Shown: in pieces, positions 25,520-35,180 of the stretch | How the letters are laid out: the number at the start of each line of letters is the position of its first letter | How positions within the stretch are numbered: position 1 is the first letter of the stretch | NCBI GenBank assembly: GCA_002414665.1 | Contig: DIAF01000038.1 | Span: forward strand, 81,652 to 145,651 | DNA length: 64,000 nt | Direction: 5' to 3' | Source: Halieaceae bacterium UBA5085 | GTDB lineage: Bacteria > Pseudomonadota > Gammaproteobacteria > Pseudomonadales > Halieaceae | Notes under the pieces: generated by a model | What the model saw: only the letters and a program-made list of their open reading frames with translations | Database searches by the model: none | Told to the model about the DNA's origin: nothing | Translations under genes and position numbers: made by a program

Positions 25520-25989
25520 GGCTGGCTGATCCGCACCGTGACATTCACCCGGCCGGCACCTCCTGCCTGGGTGATTGCGACCTCCTCGAATACCAGCCCA
25601 TCGCGCGATTCGAGCTGATGCAGCCAGGCCGCCAGATCGGCAAACCGGGCATTCTCCAGGCGCACCTGCAAATCGCCGCCGGCTCCGGGCTGCAACCTGC
25701 TCACCGCAAGCCCGAAACGGGCCGTGCTTTGATTGACCACAGCGGCCAGGTTACTGCTGGCACGTACGGGCGCACCGTCTGCACGTGCCTGCATGACGAG
25801 AGCAGCCAACGCGTCGACACGCACCAGCGCTTCCGCTGTCGCGATATTCTGCTCAGCCATGCGGTCGCGCTTGGCGGCCAATGGCGCCCACAGCGCCATC
25901 CAGAGCAGCCACACTCCGACGGCGACAGCCAGCACGAGCAGACTTGCCTGCTCACGCACTGTGAGGCGTACCCACCACGCTTTCATCAC
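25516..25989 (-). CDS. gspM: Type II secretion system protein M
   Basis: A 157-residue bitopic protein: a short cytoplasmic N-terminus with the family pattern W-x(2)-LTVREQASLL, a TM segment (about 15-33), a periplasmic coiled coil and a small ferredoxin-like C-terminal domain. GspM binds GspL and GspC and stabilises the inner-membrane platform. It overlaps gspL upstream and gspN downstream by 4 bases each. Confidence 0.9.
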   Translation of the reverse strand: MMKAWWVRLTVREQASLLVLAVAVGVWLLWMALWAPLAAKRDRMAEQNIATAEALVRVDALAALVMQARADGAPVRASSNLAAVVNQSTARFGLAVSRLQPGAGGDLQVRLENARFADLAAWLHQLESRDGLVFEEVAITQAGGAGRVNVTVRISQP

Positions 25990-27179
25990 GCCCCCCTCAC
26001 CCGGATCCGCGCACGCACACCGTCACTCTGTGCACTGCTGCTTTCCATTTCAGCGGCGAGACCGGCATCTGCGAGCCCTGCACGCAACTGCTCAACGGCG
26101 GAAAAGTCACTGGCAACGATATTCAGGCGCATCTCGCCACCGCGCTGGTTGTAATTCAGGCTGAGCACCCGTGCCGACGGGCGCTGTGCGATTACCCCGC
26201 CGGCGCGCTCCAGTAGCGGCACGAAGCTGCCGGCACCGGGGCCCCCGCGCAGGCTGTCCAACTGCCGCTGCAGCTGCCTTTCGGCATCCACCAGAGCACC
26301 CTGGGGCATCGCCTGACGATAGCTCGCCTCAAGGGCTCCGCGCAGTGCCAGGTTCTCTGCAGCGAGCGCGCGGTAGTCGGCCCAGGTCGCCGCCAGCTGC
26401 AGCACAAATGCGCCCAGGACGACACCGGCCGCAGGTCGCCAATGATGCCACCATTGCTGCAACGGCAGGCGCGGCGCATAAGCCCCCTGACGCAGGTTCA
26501 GCGCCGGCGCCTCGCTGGACAACAACAGTGCGCTACACAGATTGCCCTGCCGCCACTGCACACGTTCACGCAAGCCCGGAGGCAGCAATTCGAGCGTCGC
26601 GGCGTGATCTCCGGCGTAAACGATGATGGTCTCCGGCTGCTGTTGTTCAGCGGCAGCCTCGAGCACCACCGGGAGCAACTCACGCTCCACGGTAAAACCG
26701 TCACCCTCACCGCTGCGCACGATAGCCTGTTCGCCATCCATGACCAGGCACCACTCACCCGTACGCCAGGGCAATAACAGAGCCTCCGGCACCCACTGCG
26801 GCAGATCCGGCAGCTGCGCCAGCACTTCCGCCCAACGCTGCATGGCGTGGTGGCTGCAGATGGCGACAGCATAGCGGGACTTGTCGAGGGCGCGCGCCGC
26901 GAAATGCAGCACTTCGATATCGTCTGCGACCTGCTCTTCGAACAGGTAGGGCAGTGCGCGCGCCAGGTGTTTTTTCTCGGCCGGTGCCACGGGAAACGTC
27001 ACCACCCGCACATCGGCTCCGGGTGCCGCAAAACAGGCCTGCCAGCGCGCACTGCGCAGCCGGGCCGCAAAGTCTGCAACGTCTTCCTCGCTGTGCAGCG
27101 GCAGCGGCTGCTCGCCGGCGCCGGGAGGGTACCAGACAAGCGCATCATCCATCAGGCGCACGATGGCTAGGTTCTGCAC
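25986..27179 (-). CDS. gspL: Type II secretion system protein L
   Basis: About 397 residues. The N-terminal cytoplasmic part is actin-like (residues 1-230, including ALPYLFEEQVADDIEVLHFA) and recruits the GspE ATPase. A TM segment near 275-295 leads to a periplasmic ferredoxin-like domain that pairs with GspM. The start is the GTG at 27179, preceded by GGAG; the longer reading to 27311 would overlap gspK without a ribosome-binding site. The overlap with gspM (4 bases) indicates coupled translation. Confidence 0.92.
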   Translation of the reverse strand: MQNLAIVRLMDDALVWYPPGAGEQPLPLHSEEDVADFAARLRSARWQACFAAPGADVRVVTFPVAPAEKKHLARALPYLFEEQVADDIEVLHFAARALDKSRYAVAICSHHAMQRWAEVLAQLPDLPQWVPEALLLPWRTGEWCLVMDGEQAIVRSGEGDGFTVERELLPVVLEAAAEQQQPETIIVYAGDHAATLELLPPGLRERVQWRQGNLCSALLLSSEAPALNLRQGAYAPRLPLQQWWHHWRPAAGVVLGAFVLQLAATWADYRALAAENLALRGALEASYRQAMPQGALVDAERQLQRQLDSLRGGPGAGSFVPLLERAGGVIAQRPSARVLSLNYNQRGGEMRLNIVASDFSAVEQLRAGLADAGLAAEMESSSAQSDGVRARIRVRGA

Positions 27180-27222
27180 AGGACGTTCTCCGTTGTCATC
27201 AATACCGGGGATGGCGAGCGAG

Positions 27223-28251
27223 TCACAGGCTGCCCATCGCACGCACGACCGGTCGCACCTCGCGCTTGTCGCGCTGCAGGACACTGTACAAGCGCATCTT
27301 GCGCTCGGCAACTTCCACCTCGGCGGAGAGCAGAAACCAGGAAGTGCTCTCGCCCAGCAGGCCGAGGACCTTGGCCGTACTCTTGTCGCCGAACACCGGA
27401 TTCTCGAGAAAGGCCGTCACATCGGCGAAGCCGCCCTGCTCTTCCTGCGTTTGCAGCAACGCCTCCCCCTGGGCCTCACTCAGGGGCGCCAGGTCACCGT
27501 CACCGTTGACTGCCCGCAGCAGGGGCAGCGCTGCCGTATGAATGTTCAGCGGTGCCGGTGTACGCGGCCATACAGTCACCAAGGGCGCCAGCGCGAGATA
27601 TAACTGCGGCGTGACATTCGCAACCGCGCGCAACTCACTGACGCTGGCCATCGGCCGATTGGCGGCCCGGTAGGGTGGCGACTGGCTGAAGTACACATCG
27701 TCTTCAGCGCCATACGCACGTGGAATGCCGTCCGCATCCAGCCAGTCACCGATGGCGCGGGTAACCGCCACCGCTTCCGTTTGCCCCAAAGGCGCGTCAG
27801 GCAGCGCCTGCAGTAGACGAATAAAAAACTCCTCTGCCGCGGTAAACCGTTCCGTGGCCGCACCCTCATCTACCTCCGTCGGCGCTGCCGCCAGCGCATT
27901 CAGGTTGAACCGCCCCTGCAGATCCTGCAGCGAGCCCACCAGCCAGCCACCTTCATCCAGAGGATACGGCGTCGCCTGCTGCGCCCAGAGCTCACTCCTG
28001 TCATCCCGAGGCTGCGCCCGCGACTGGTCGGCGTCATAGTCCATGACCAGCGCTACCGCCGCCAATTCCTCGGCCCCGCGCAGGTACGCATAACCCTGAT
28101 CCTGCAGAAACAGGTTCGCGCCACGCTGCGCGAACAGGGTGAATTCGCGCTGCATCGCTACCATGAGTGCCGCGCACAGGCCGAACACCAGTAGCGCCAC
28201 CACCAGGGCCACGCCGCGCTGCGCAGTAAGATTACAGCGGGGGCAGCGCAT
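27223..28251 (-). CDS. gspK: Type II secretion minor pseudopilin K
   Basis: A 342-residue minor pseudopilin whose prepilin leader ends in QRGVALVVALLVFGL, with Gly before a hydrophobic residue but, as usual for GspK, no Glu at +5. A long alpha-domain insertion follows (LQDLQGRFNLNAL...GDWLDADGIPRAYGAEDDVY). GspK caps the pseudopilus tip with GspI and GspJ. The ATG at 28251 lies inside the 3' end of gspJ (20-base overlap), so the long reading to 28551 is discarded. Confidence 0.92.
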   Translation of the reverse strand: MRCPRCNLTAQRGVALVVALLVFGLCAALMVAMQREFTLFAQRGANLFLQDQGYAYLRGAEELAAVALVMDYDADQSRAQPRDDRSELWAQQATPYPLDEGGWLVGSLQDLQGRFNLNALAAAPTEVDEGAATERFTAAEEFFIRLLQALPDAPLGQTEAVAVTRAIGDWLDADGIPRAYGAEDDVYFSQSPPYRAANRPMASVSELRAVANVTPQLYLALAPLVTVWPRTPAPLNIHTAALPLLRAVNGDGDLAPLSEAQGEALLQTQEEQGGFADVTAFLENPVFGDKSTAKVLGLLGESTSWFLLSAEVEVAERKMRLYSVLQRDKREVRPVVRAMGSL

Positions 28252-28876
28252 ACAGCATCCGCAGGTCGCCCAGATCATCGACTTCCAGTGTGAGCTCCAG
28301 CGCAGCCGGCGGCTCCAGTGTGGCATCCGGCTGACTGGTATCCACCACCCAGTTGTCCGGCCAGTTGCGGGTATCGACATCCGTACCTCGAGCACCCGGC
28401 TGCAGCGCCGCCACCGAGGCCAGGAAGGTGATCTGGACTCCCGTGACACCGCCCAGCAGGTGCACGCGCTGCGGCTCCGTAGAGCCTGCGCGATCCAGCA
28501 CGGAATAGCTCTCGCGCCAGAGGCTGTCGTCCTCCCAGACATAATTAACACGCTGCAGGGTGCTGCGCGGCTGTGCCACAGGGTTGTGCCAACCGGTGCG
28601 GGTGAAACTGAGCAGGAAGCGCGCCGCGGGGCCGCCGGTCAAGGCCGGTTCCTCATCGCCGAACTCATCACGTACGGGGCGGTTCACGAACTGCCGCAGG
28701 TCACGCTGGAGTATCTGCAGGGCACGATTCACCTCCCAGGTACGCTCCGCCACCACGCGGGTACTTTCAACGCCGCTGATGACCGTGGAGAGTCCGCTGT
28801 AGGCCACCGCGGCAACGAACGCGGTAATCGCCAGCGCAATCAACACTTCCACCAGCGTAAAACCCTTAACCCGCAA
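28232..28876 (-). CDS. gspJ: Type II secretion minor pseudopilin J
   Basis: A 214-residue pseudopilin. The leader MRVKG is followed by the processed end FTLVEVLIALAITAF with the +5 Glu. No ATG or GTG fits. The best start is TTG at 28876, which overlaps the gspI stop and gives the short basic leader expected for prepilin-peptidase substrates. GspJ forms the pseudopilus tip with GspI and GspK. It overlaps gspI by 11 bases and gspK by 20. Confidence 0.9.
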   Translation of the reverse strand: MRVKGFTLVEVLIALAITAFVAAVAYSGLSTVISGVESTRVVAERTWEVNRALQILQRDLRQFVNRPVRDEFGDEEPALTGGPAARFLLSFTRTGWHNPVAQPRSTLQRVNYVWEDDSLWRESYSVLDRAGSTEPQRVHLLGGVTGVQITFLASVAALQPGARGTDVDTRNWPDNWVVDTSQPDATLEPPAALELTLEVDDLGDLRMLYALPPL

Positions 28877-29333
28877 GACGTGTATCCCCCGCGGACGCCC
28901 TTGTTGCGACCCCCTGCCGTACGCCACCGGGCATGGCCATGAAGGCAACCAGCGAATAGAGCAGCGGGCCGCTCTCGCCTTCGCCGGCGCGCACGGAAAT
29001 CTCAACCCGGAAAAAGCCCTGCACCTGTGTCGGGGTGCTCTCCAGCCGCCAGTGCCAGGGACGCCCGGCAAACTCTTCATTCCCGCTGTCGGTCCCCTGC
29101 AGCAACTCTGCCCGGGCCGCCGTCAGCAGCCGCAGCTCCACCAGTTTCCTGTTGGCTACCAGGTGCGCCAGTGACTTGTCACGCAGGTAGCCGGTGCCGT
29201 CCACCTGCTGATGCAGGGCAAAAAGCAACGCAGGCAAAGCGAGGGCGACAATCGCCAGCGCCACCATGACCTCCACCAGGGTAAAACCCTGCGGCCCCCT
29301 GGCCCGGCACCTAGCGCAGCGCATCCGCGTCAT
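28866..29333 (-). CDS. gspI: Type II secretion minor pseudopilin I
   Basis: 155 residues with a basic leader ending ARGPQG, then FTLVEVMVALAIVALALPALL. The +5 Glu and hydrophobic helix define a class III signal peptide cleaved by prepilin peptidase. The remainder (NRKLVELRLL... then WHWRLESTPTQ) matches GspI. It nucleates the pseudopilus tip. The start at 29333 overlaps the end of gspH by 23 bases; a second ATG at 29324 would shorten the leader by three residues. Confidence 0.9.
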   Translation of the reverse strand: MTRMRCARCRARGPQGFTLVEVMVALAIVALALPALLFALHQQVDGTGYLRDKSLAHLVANRKLVELRLLTAARAELLQGTDSGNEEFAGRPWHWRLESTPTQVQGFFRVEISVRAGEGESGPLLYSLVAFMAMPGGVRQGVATRASAGDTRLAG

Positions 29334-29913
29334 CCGCCAGCCCGCGCGGCATCATCGCCATTCGTCCCAGTAAATCCCACTCCAGTCGCCACAACAGTTC
29401 GCCGGTCTCCCGGCTGCGCCACTCCAGCGCACCCGGCGCCACTTCGCCGCTGGCGTAAAACACGACCTGCGGCGCAGCATCTTCAGGCAGCGGGGCGGCC
29501 AGCAGATCTGCCGCGGGCGCACCGTCGAGCAGCAGGACCAGCTCCACATCGGCCACCAGCGTTCGAGGCGCAAGCACATCGCGGGCCAATTCCGGCACCC
29601 GCCAGCCTTCGGGGCGGCGTTCGCGCCAGTCGTAAAGGTAACGGGTTTCCGTGCCTCCCGGGTCCACGGCCAGCAACAGCCCCATATCACGCCCGGCCAT
29701 CTGCGCTTCCTCCAAGGCAAATTCTGCAACGTTGCGCAGCTCCCGAACCTGTGATTCAAGCAGCTGCTGCTGCCCGCCATCACCCACGTTCAGGGTCGCC
29801 AGCGAAGTCATCATGACAATCACGAACAGGACGACAAGCAGTTCAACAAGGCTGAAGCCGCGAAGCCGCGACGCATACTCCCGGCGGGCACCCACACTCG
29901 CCCGCGCGCGCAT
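29311..29913 (-). CDS. gspH: Type II secretion minor pseudopilin H
   Basis: A 200-residue pseudopilin with the leader ending ASRLRG, then FSLVELLVVLFVIVMMTSLA, the GspH/FimT N-terminal helix with the +5 Glu. GspH joins the GspI-J-K tip to the major GspG shaft. The ATG at 29913 has AAGGAG about 14 bases upstream and begins 4 bases after the gspG stop. The longer reading to 30018 overlaps gspG and is rejected. Confidence 0.9.
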   Translation of the reverse strand: MRARASVGARREYASRLRGFSLVELLVVLFVIVMMTSLATLNVGDGGQQQLLESQVRELRNVAEFALEEAQMAGRDMGLLLAVDPGGTETRYLYDWRERRPEGWRVPELARDVLAPRTLVADVELVLLLDGAPAADLLAAPLPEDAAPQVVFYASGEVAPGALEWRSRETGELLWRLEWDLLGRMAMMPRGLADDADALR

Positions 29914-29917
29914 GAAC

Positions 29918-30364
29918 TCAGTCCCGCTCCTTCCAGTTACCGATATCGGCGTTCTGTCCCTCACCACCCGACAGGCCATCTGCGCCAAGGCTATAGAGGT
30001 CCACCTCGCCGTTTTCACCCGGGCTCAGGTACAGGTAAGGACGCCCCCAGGGATCCAGCGGCACCTCCTGCAAGTAACCGCCATCCTTGAAGTTACGTGG
30101 CTGCGGGTCCAGGTTGCTCGCCTCTACCAGTGCGTCCAGACCCTGCTCCGTGGTTGGATACACATAGTTGTCAAGGCGATAGATCTTCAGCGCCGTCTCA
30201 ATCGCCTTGAAATCCGCGTGCACCTTCTGGATGCGCGCCTCGTCCGCACGGTTCAGCACGGTCGGTGCCACGACACTGATCAGCAGCCCCATGATCACCA
30301 GTACCACCAGAATCTCCACCAGCGAAAAACCGCTGGCCCGCCTTGCTGTTGTCCGGAGTTTCAT
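29918..30364 (-). CDS. gspG: Type II secretion major pseudopilin G
   Basis: A 148-residue major pseudopilin. Leader MKLRTTARRASG, then FSLVEILVVLVIMGLLISVVAP. The C-terminal half has the hallmarks YRLDNYVYPTTEQGLDAL, PLDPWGRPY and the calcium-loop region DLYSLGADG. It polymerises into the pseudopilus that pushes substrates through GspD. The start at 30364 lies 4 bases after the gspF stop. Confidence 0.96.
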   Translation of the reverse strand: MKLRTTARRASGFSLVEILVVLVIMGLLISVVAPTVLNRADEARIQKVHADFKAIETALKIYRLDNYVYPTTEQGLDALVEASNLDPQPRNFKDGGYLQEVPLDPWGRPYLYLSPGENGEVDLYSLGADGLSGGEGQNADIGNWKERD

Positions 30365-30368
30365 ATCA

Positions 30369-31589
30369 CTATCGCACCATCGTATTGAGATCAAAAATCG
30401 GCAGCAGGATGGCCATCACTATCAGCAATACCATCCCGCCCATAAACACCACCAGGAGCGGCTCCAGCAGACTCATCATGGTGCCGAGCGTCATTTCCAG
30501 CTCGCGCTCCTGATTGCTGGCCGAACGCGCAAGCATCGTTTCCAGTTCCCCACTGGCCTCGCCACTGGCCACCATGTGCACCATCATCGGCGGAAAGCGA
30601 CCACTTTCGCGCAGCGCACGGTGCAGGCTACTGCCTTCCTGTACACGCTCCGCCACCCGTGCACTGTCCTCTCGCAGCAGCAGGTTGGTCAATACCTGCC
30701 CGGCGATCCGCAGCGACTCCAACAGGGGCACCCCGCTGGCCATGAGGATACTCAGGGTCGAGGCGAAGCGGGCCGTATCCATTGCAATCACCAGCCGCGA
30801 AAAGCCGGGGACGCGCAATAACAGCGCATGCCAGCGCCTGCGACGTTGCGGGTGGCGTAACCAGCGGCGCAGCGCGAACACCAGTGCCACTGCGGCCACC
30901 AGCACCCAGAGCGCATAATCGCGGGAGAAATCGCTGGCAACAATCAGACCCCGGGTCAGCAACGGCAGTTCACGGTTGGTATGTGCGAAAATGCCGATAA
31001 GTTCCGGGACAACAAAAATCATCAGCGCCACGACCACTGCCAGCGCCACAGCAATCAGGATGAACGGATAGATCATGGCCATTTTCAGTTTCTGCGCCGT
31101 GTACTGCCGCTGTTCGTTGTAATCCGCCAACTGCGCCAGCACGGGGCCGAGAAAGCCAGCGTGTTCGCCGGCATTGACCATGGCCCGATACATTTCGTTG
31201 AACACCAGAGGAAACTCGCCCATGGCGTAGGCCAGCGTGTGGCCCTCTGCCACGCGGGAGCGCACTTGCAGCAACAGCCCCTGGGTGCGCCCTTTGCGGC
31301 TTTGCTCCGCAGCGGCCTGCAAACACTCGTCGAGCGGAAGGTTGGACTGTACCAGCGTGGCGAGCTGCCGGGTCACCAGGGCGAGTTCCGCCACGCTGAT
31401 ACGAGGTTGCAAGAACGACCAACCCGTTCGCCGTTTGCCCTCCGACTGACGGTTGGCCACCGACACTTCCACGGGCCGCAGCTTCTGAGTGCGCAACTGG
31501 CCGCGTACCTGACGCTCCGAGTCGCCTTCAAGTACGCCCTTGACCAGCTTGCCGCCGGGATCCAGTGCCTGATAACGATATGCTGTCAT
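30369..31589 (-). CDS. gspF: Type II secretion inner-membrane platform protein F
   Basis: A 406-residue polytopic protein with two GspF repeats (residues ~70-190 and ~270-390), each a helical cytoplasmic domain, with three TM segments near 170-195, 220-240 and 375-400. GspF couples the GspE ATPase to pseudopilus assembly. The N-terminus MTAYRYQALDPGGKLVKG is typical. It starts 13 bases after gspE and ends 4 bases before gspG. Confidence 0.96.
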   Translation of the reverse strand: MTAYRYQALDPGGKLVKGVLEGDSERQVRGQLRTQKLRPVEVSVANRQSEGKRRTGWSFLQPRISVAELALVTRQLATLVQSNLPLDECLQAAAEQSRKGRTQGLLLQVRSRVAEGHTLAYAMGEFPLVFNEMYRAMVNAGEHAGFLGPVLAQLADYNEQRQYTAQKLKMAMIYPFILIAVALAVVVALMIFVVPELIGIFAHTNRELPLLTRGLIVASDFSRDYALWVLVAAVALVFALRRWLRHPQRRRRWHALLLRVPGFSRLVIAMDTARFASTLSILMASGVPLLESLRIAGQVLTNLLLREDSARVAERVQEGSSLHRALRESGRFPPMMVHMVASGEASGELETMLARSASNQERELEMTLGTMMSLLEPLLVVFMGGMVLLIVMAILLPIFDLNTMVR

Positions 31590-31602
31590 GCCGATTCAGC
31601 GC

Positions 31603-33108
31603 TCAGGTCACGGCGGTGACGCGCAGCACTTCTTCGATGCTGGTTTCACCACTGAGAACACGCCGGCGACCGTCTTCCTGTATCCCCGGATAGTGCTTGC
31701 GCGCCTCCGCGAGCATCTCCTGCTCGCTCGCACCTTCATGGATCATCAGGCGCAGCGCATCAGTGACCTCGATGAGTTCGTAGATGCCGGTTCGGCCGCG
31801 GTATCCACTGTAATTGCATTGCTCGCAGCCCTTCGCCCGGTAGACATTCACGGCGGAGTGATCATCGGCGGCCAGCCCGAGCAGCGTCCGCTCGGCGTCC
31901 ACCAGGGGATGGGGTTCCTTGCAGTCGCCGCACAACAGTCGAACGAGGCGTTGCGCCATGACACCAATCAGGCTGGAAGACAGCAGGAAAGGTTCTATAC
32001 CCATATCCTGCAGGCGCGTGACCGCCCCGATGGCCGTATTGGTGTGCAGCGTGGAAAGTACCAAGTGACCGGTGAGCGAAGCCTGCACTGCAATTTCCGC
32101 TGTCTCCAGGTCGCGAATTTCCCCCACCATCACCACATCCGGATCCTGCCGCAGGATGGCCCGCAGGCCGCGGGCAAAGGTCATATCCACCTTGGGATTG
32201 ACCTGCGTCTGGCCAACCCCCGGCAGCATGTATTCCACCGGGTCTTCAATGGTGAGGATATTGCGCGTTGCCTGGTTGATGTGGGTCAGGCCGGCATACA
32301 GCGTGGTGGTTTTTCCCGAACCAGTGGGGCCCGTGACCAGAATGATGCCGTGGGGACTGCGCAGGGCTTTCTCATAACACGCAAGTACCTGCGCGTTCAT
32401 GTTCAGCTGCTGCAGCTCCAACTGGCCCGCCTGCTTGTCCAGCAGGCGCAAGACCACGCGCTCGCCGTGGGCGGATGGCATGGTCGACATACGGATATCG
32501 ATGGCGTGGCCGGCTATGCGCACCGAGATACGACCATCCTGCGGCACGCGTTTTTCGGCGATATCCAGCTTCGCCATCACCTTCAGCCGCGACACCAGCA
32601 ATGGCGCCAGCATCCGCTTGGGCGACAGTACCTCGGCCAGCACGCCATCAACCCGGTAGCGCACGCTCAGGCGATCCTCGAAGGTTTCAATATGGATATC
32701 CGAGGCCTGCTCCCGCACCGCCTGTGACAGAATTGCGTTGATCAGCCGAATAATCGGCGCATCGTCCTCGGCGTCCATCAAATCGCCGGCGTCGGGTATT
32801 TCATCCGCGAGGCGGCTCAGGTCCACATCGGCACTGATATCCTCGGCCATCTGCACCGCGGCGTTGTTATCGCGCTGGTAGGCACGGGACAGGCGCCGCT
32901 GGAACTCGGCATCGGACACGCGCTCGAACCCGAAGGGCGCTCCTAGCCAACGGCGGATCTCCAGCAGCAGCTGCGGTTCCAGTGCATTGCGGTGGATGAG
33001 CACGGCACCCTGCTCTCGGCTGTCCACCAACACACCATACTGTTTGGCAAAGCCGAAGGGCAGGTTTGACCTCGACACTGCGGGCGCTGTGACGTCCGCG
33101 GCAGACAT
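31603..33108 (-). CDS. gspE: Type II secretion assembly ATPase E
   Basis: A 501-residue hexameric ATPase that powers pseudopilus assembly. The N1E-like domain is followed by the catalytic domain with Walker A GPTGSGKTTTLYAG, an Asp box, Walker B (VVMVGEIRDLETAEIA) and the His box (LSTLHTNTA). A four-cysteine zinc site (CGDC and CEQC) is present as in other GspE proteins. The ATG at 33108 overlaps the gspD stop by one base (TGATG). Confidence 0.97.
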   Translation of the reverse strand: MSAADVTAPAVSRSNLPFGFAKQYGVLVDSREQGAVLIHRNALEPQLLLEIRRWLGAPFGFERVSDAEFQRRLSRAYQRDNNAAVQMAEDISADVDLSRLADEIPDAGDLMDAEDDAPIIRLINAILSQAVREQASDIHIETFEDRLSVRYRVDGVLAEVLSPKRMLAPLLVSRLKVMAKLDIAEKRVPQDGRISVRIAGHAIDIRMSTMPSAHGERVVLRLLDKQAGQLELQQLNMNAQVLACYEKALRSPHGIILVTGPTGSGKTTTLYAGLTHINQATRNILTIEDPVEYMLPGVGQTQVNPKVDMTFARGLRAILRQDPDVVMVGEIRDLETAEIAVQASLTGHLVLSTLHTNTAIGAVTRLQDMGIEPFLLSSSLIGVMAQRLVRLLCGDCKEPHPLVDAERTLLGLAADDHSAVNVYRAKGCEQCNYSGYRGRTGIYELIEVTDALRLMIHEGASEQEMLAEARKHYPGIQEDGRRRVLSGETSIEEVLRVTAVT

Positions 33109-35135
33109 CAATTGATCTCCACGGCCGCCGGTGCGTTGCCCGCCTCGTCGCGGATCTCCTCAAGCTGGCGGATCTGCTCCTCCCACTCAGGCAAGACCGG
33201 CACATTGCCATCATCGAGGAACATGAGGCCGCGCTCCCGACGCAGTATCTGCTGCTCGCGAATATAGCGATACTTGTCTGCCGTGGCACCGGCCAACTGC
33301 TCGTCATCGCGGATGATGGTGGGGCGTATGAAAATCAGCAGGTTGGTCTTGGTGACCTGCACGGCATCGTTGCGGAACAGGCGGCCGAAGAAGGGGATAT
33401 CGCCAAGCAGCGGCACCTTCTGTGTGGCGTCCTGCACATCGTCCTTGATCAGTCCGCCCAGCACAACCACACGCCCGTCTGCCGCGAGCACCTTGGTTTG
33501 CAGCACTCGTTCGTTGGTAATGAGATCGGAGGCCTGCAACACCACCGAGGTATTGCTCAGGCTGGACACTTCCTGGGAAATATCCAGCACCACCGCATCG
33601 CCTTCGTTGATATGTGGCGTGACTTTCAGCGTGATCCCCACATTCTCCCGCTCGATGGTCTGGAAGGGATTCTGGGCGCCGTCGCCGGTGCCGGTGCTGG
33701 TAAACGAACCGGTCACGAAAGGCACATTCTGGCCCACGGTGATGTAGGCTTCCTGGTTATCCAGCGTCAGTAAACTGGGCGTGGACAGAATGTTCGCGTT
33801 GGAATTTTCCTTCAGGGCATTGAGAATGACAGTCATTGACAGGTCATCGTCGATCACCCCCCAGCCAAGGGAAACGCCCGGTGACTGCGCCAGAGCCCCG
33901 GCCAGGGCTCCCACGTTGAAGTCACCCGTGGTCACGCCCCCGGTGGTATCGTCACCGCCATCTTCAGGCAGTATCGCGCCCGCGATGCGCCGGGCACGGG
34001 CGTCGTCGGCACTGATACTGCTGCCGAAAAAGCCGCTGTCATTGGCAAACAGCCACTGCAACCCCAGATCCTGGCCATCGCGCACCTCCATCTCAACGAT
34101 AATGGCCTCAACGAGCACCTGGGCCCGACGGATATCCAGACGTGCCACTACTGCCTCCAGCGCCGCCATTTTGTCAGTCGGCGCCGTAATAATGAGTGCG
34201 TTGGTGTTCTTGTCGGCTTCGATGGTGGCGCTGGTCTCGCCAGCGCGCTGCGCACGCCCCGCCTCTCCCGCATCGACGCGGCCAATGTTCTGCATGACAC
34301 GGGTCAACACCTCCGCCACTTCCTCGGCTTTGGCATACTCAAGGTAGATGACCTTCACGTTGCCGCTCTGCTCGAGCGGGGTATCCAGGTACCGAATCAG
34401 CTGGGTCATACGCGCGCGTTCGAGCTCGTCGGCACTGACCAGCACGCTGTTGGTGCGCGCATCAGCGACCAGCATAACCTCGACCTCGGTGCCCTGCTGC
34501 GCCTCCGAGGTGTTCAGTTGATCGAGCATCCGCACCACATCCTCGGCAACGCCGTAGCGCAGCTTGATAACCTCGGTTTCCTGCGTGGCGGTGCGATCCA
34601 TACGCTCGATGATTGCCGCTATACGGTCGATATTGGAAGCGACATCGGAAATGATGATCGCATTACTCGGCGCATAGGCCGCCATGTGCGCCTGCTGGGG
34701 CACCAGTGGACGCAGCACGGGTATCAGCTTGGCCGCGGAAATGTTCTTCAGGCGCATGACCTGCGTGACGTACTCGTCATTGCCACGCTGGCCTTCGTCA
34801 TCACGCACGGTCACCGGCGCGGAACGGGCATCCTTGCTTTGAATGACGCGCACGACGCCGCCAGAGCGAACGGCGGTATAACCGTGCACCTCAAGTATGG
34901 ACAGGAAAAGATCATAAAGCTCCGCCCGCGACACCGGCTTGGAGGAGACAACCTTGACCTTGCCTTTTACCGCCGGGTCGACAACGATGGTCGTTTCAGT
35001 GGCCTCGGCGACAAACTTGATCAGCTCCTGAATATCGGTTTCTTTCAGGTTGACGGTAAAATCCTGAGCGCTGGCGGTTACTGCGCCAAAGGCGGCCAGT
35101 AAATATAACAGCGGTACTCGCAGTGCCCGCGACAT
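33108..35135 (-). CDS. gspD: Type II secretion outer-membrane secretin D
   Basis: A 675-residue secretin with a signal peptide (cleavage after VTASA), N0 domain (FTVNLKETDIQELIKFV), N1-N3 domains (FVAEAT..., VMRLKNISAAKLIPVLRPL, VIYLEYAKAEEVAEVL), the secretin core (VPFVTGSFTS, LKVTPHINEGD, VVVLGGLIKDD, PLLGDIPFFGRLF) and a short S-like tail. It forms the outer-membrane gate. The ATG at 35135 is preferred over an in-frame GTG at 35144. It follows gspC by 45 bases. Confidence 0.97.
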   Translation of the reverse strand: MSRALRVPLLYLLAAFGAVTASAQDFTVNLKETDIQELIKFVAEATETTIVVDPAVKGKVKVVSSKPVSRAELYDLFLSILEVHGYTAVRSGGVVRVIQSKDARSAPVTVRDDEGQRGNDEYVTQVMRLKNISAAKLIPVLRPLVPQQAHMAAYAPSNAIIISDVASNIDRIAAIIERMDRTATQETEVIKLRYGVAEDVVRMLDQLNTSEAQQGTEVEVMLVADARTNSVLVSADELERARMTQLIRYLDTPLEQSGNVKVIYLEYAKAEEVAEVLTRVMQNIGRVDAGEAGRAQRAGETSATIEADKNTNALIITAPTDKMAALEAVVARLDIRRAQVLVEAIIVEMEVRDGQDLGLQWLFANDSGFFGSSISADDARARRIAGAILPEDGGDDTTGGVTTGDFNVGALAGALAQSPGVSLGWGVIDDDLSMTVILNALKENSNANILSTPSLLTLDNQEAYITVGQNVPFVTGSFTSTGTGDGAQNPFQTIERENVGITLKVTPHINEGDAVVLDISQEVSSLSNTSVVLQASDLITNERVLQTKVLAADGRVVVLGGLIKDDVQDATQKVPLLGDIPFFGRLFRNDAVQVTKTNLLIFIRPTIIRDDEQLAGATADKYRYIREQQILRRERGLMFLDDGNVPVLPEWEEQIRQLEEIRDEAGNAPAAVEIN

Positions 35136-35180
35136 GATTCTCACTGAGTCTGTGTCCTTAAATGAATAGCCTTGACTCTA

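Noticed and set aside
31588..32727. 379-codon plus-strand ORF antisense to gspE
   Set aside because: The opposite strand encodes GspE with Walker and zinc motifs; this ORF has low-complexity composition.
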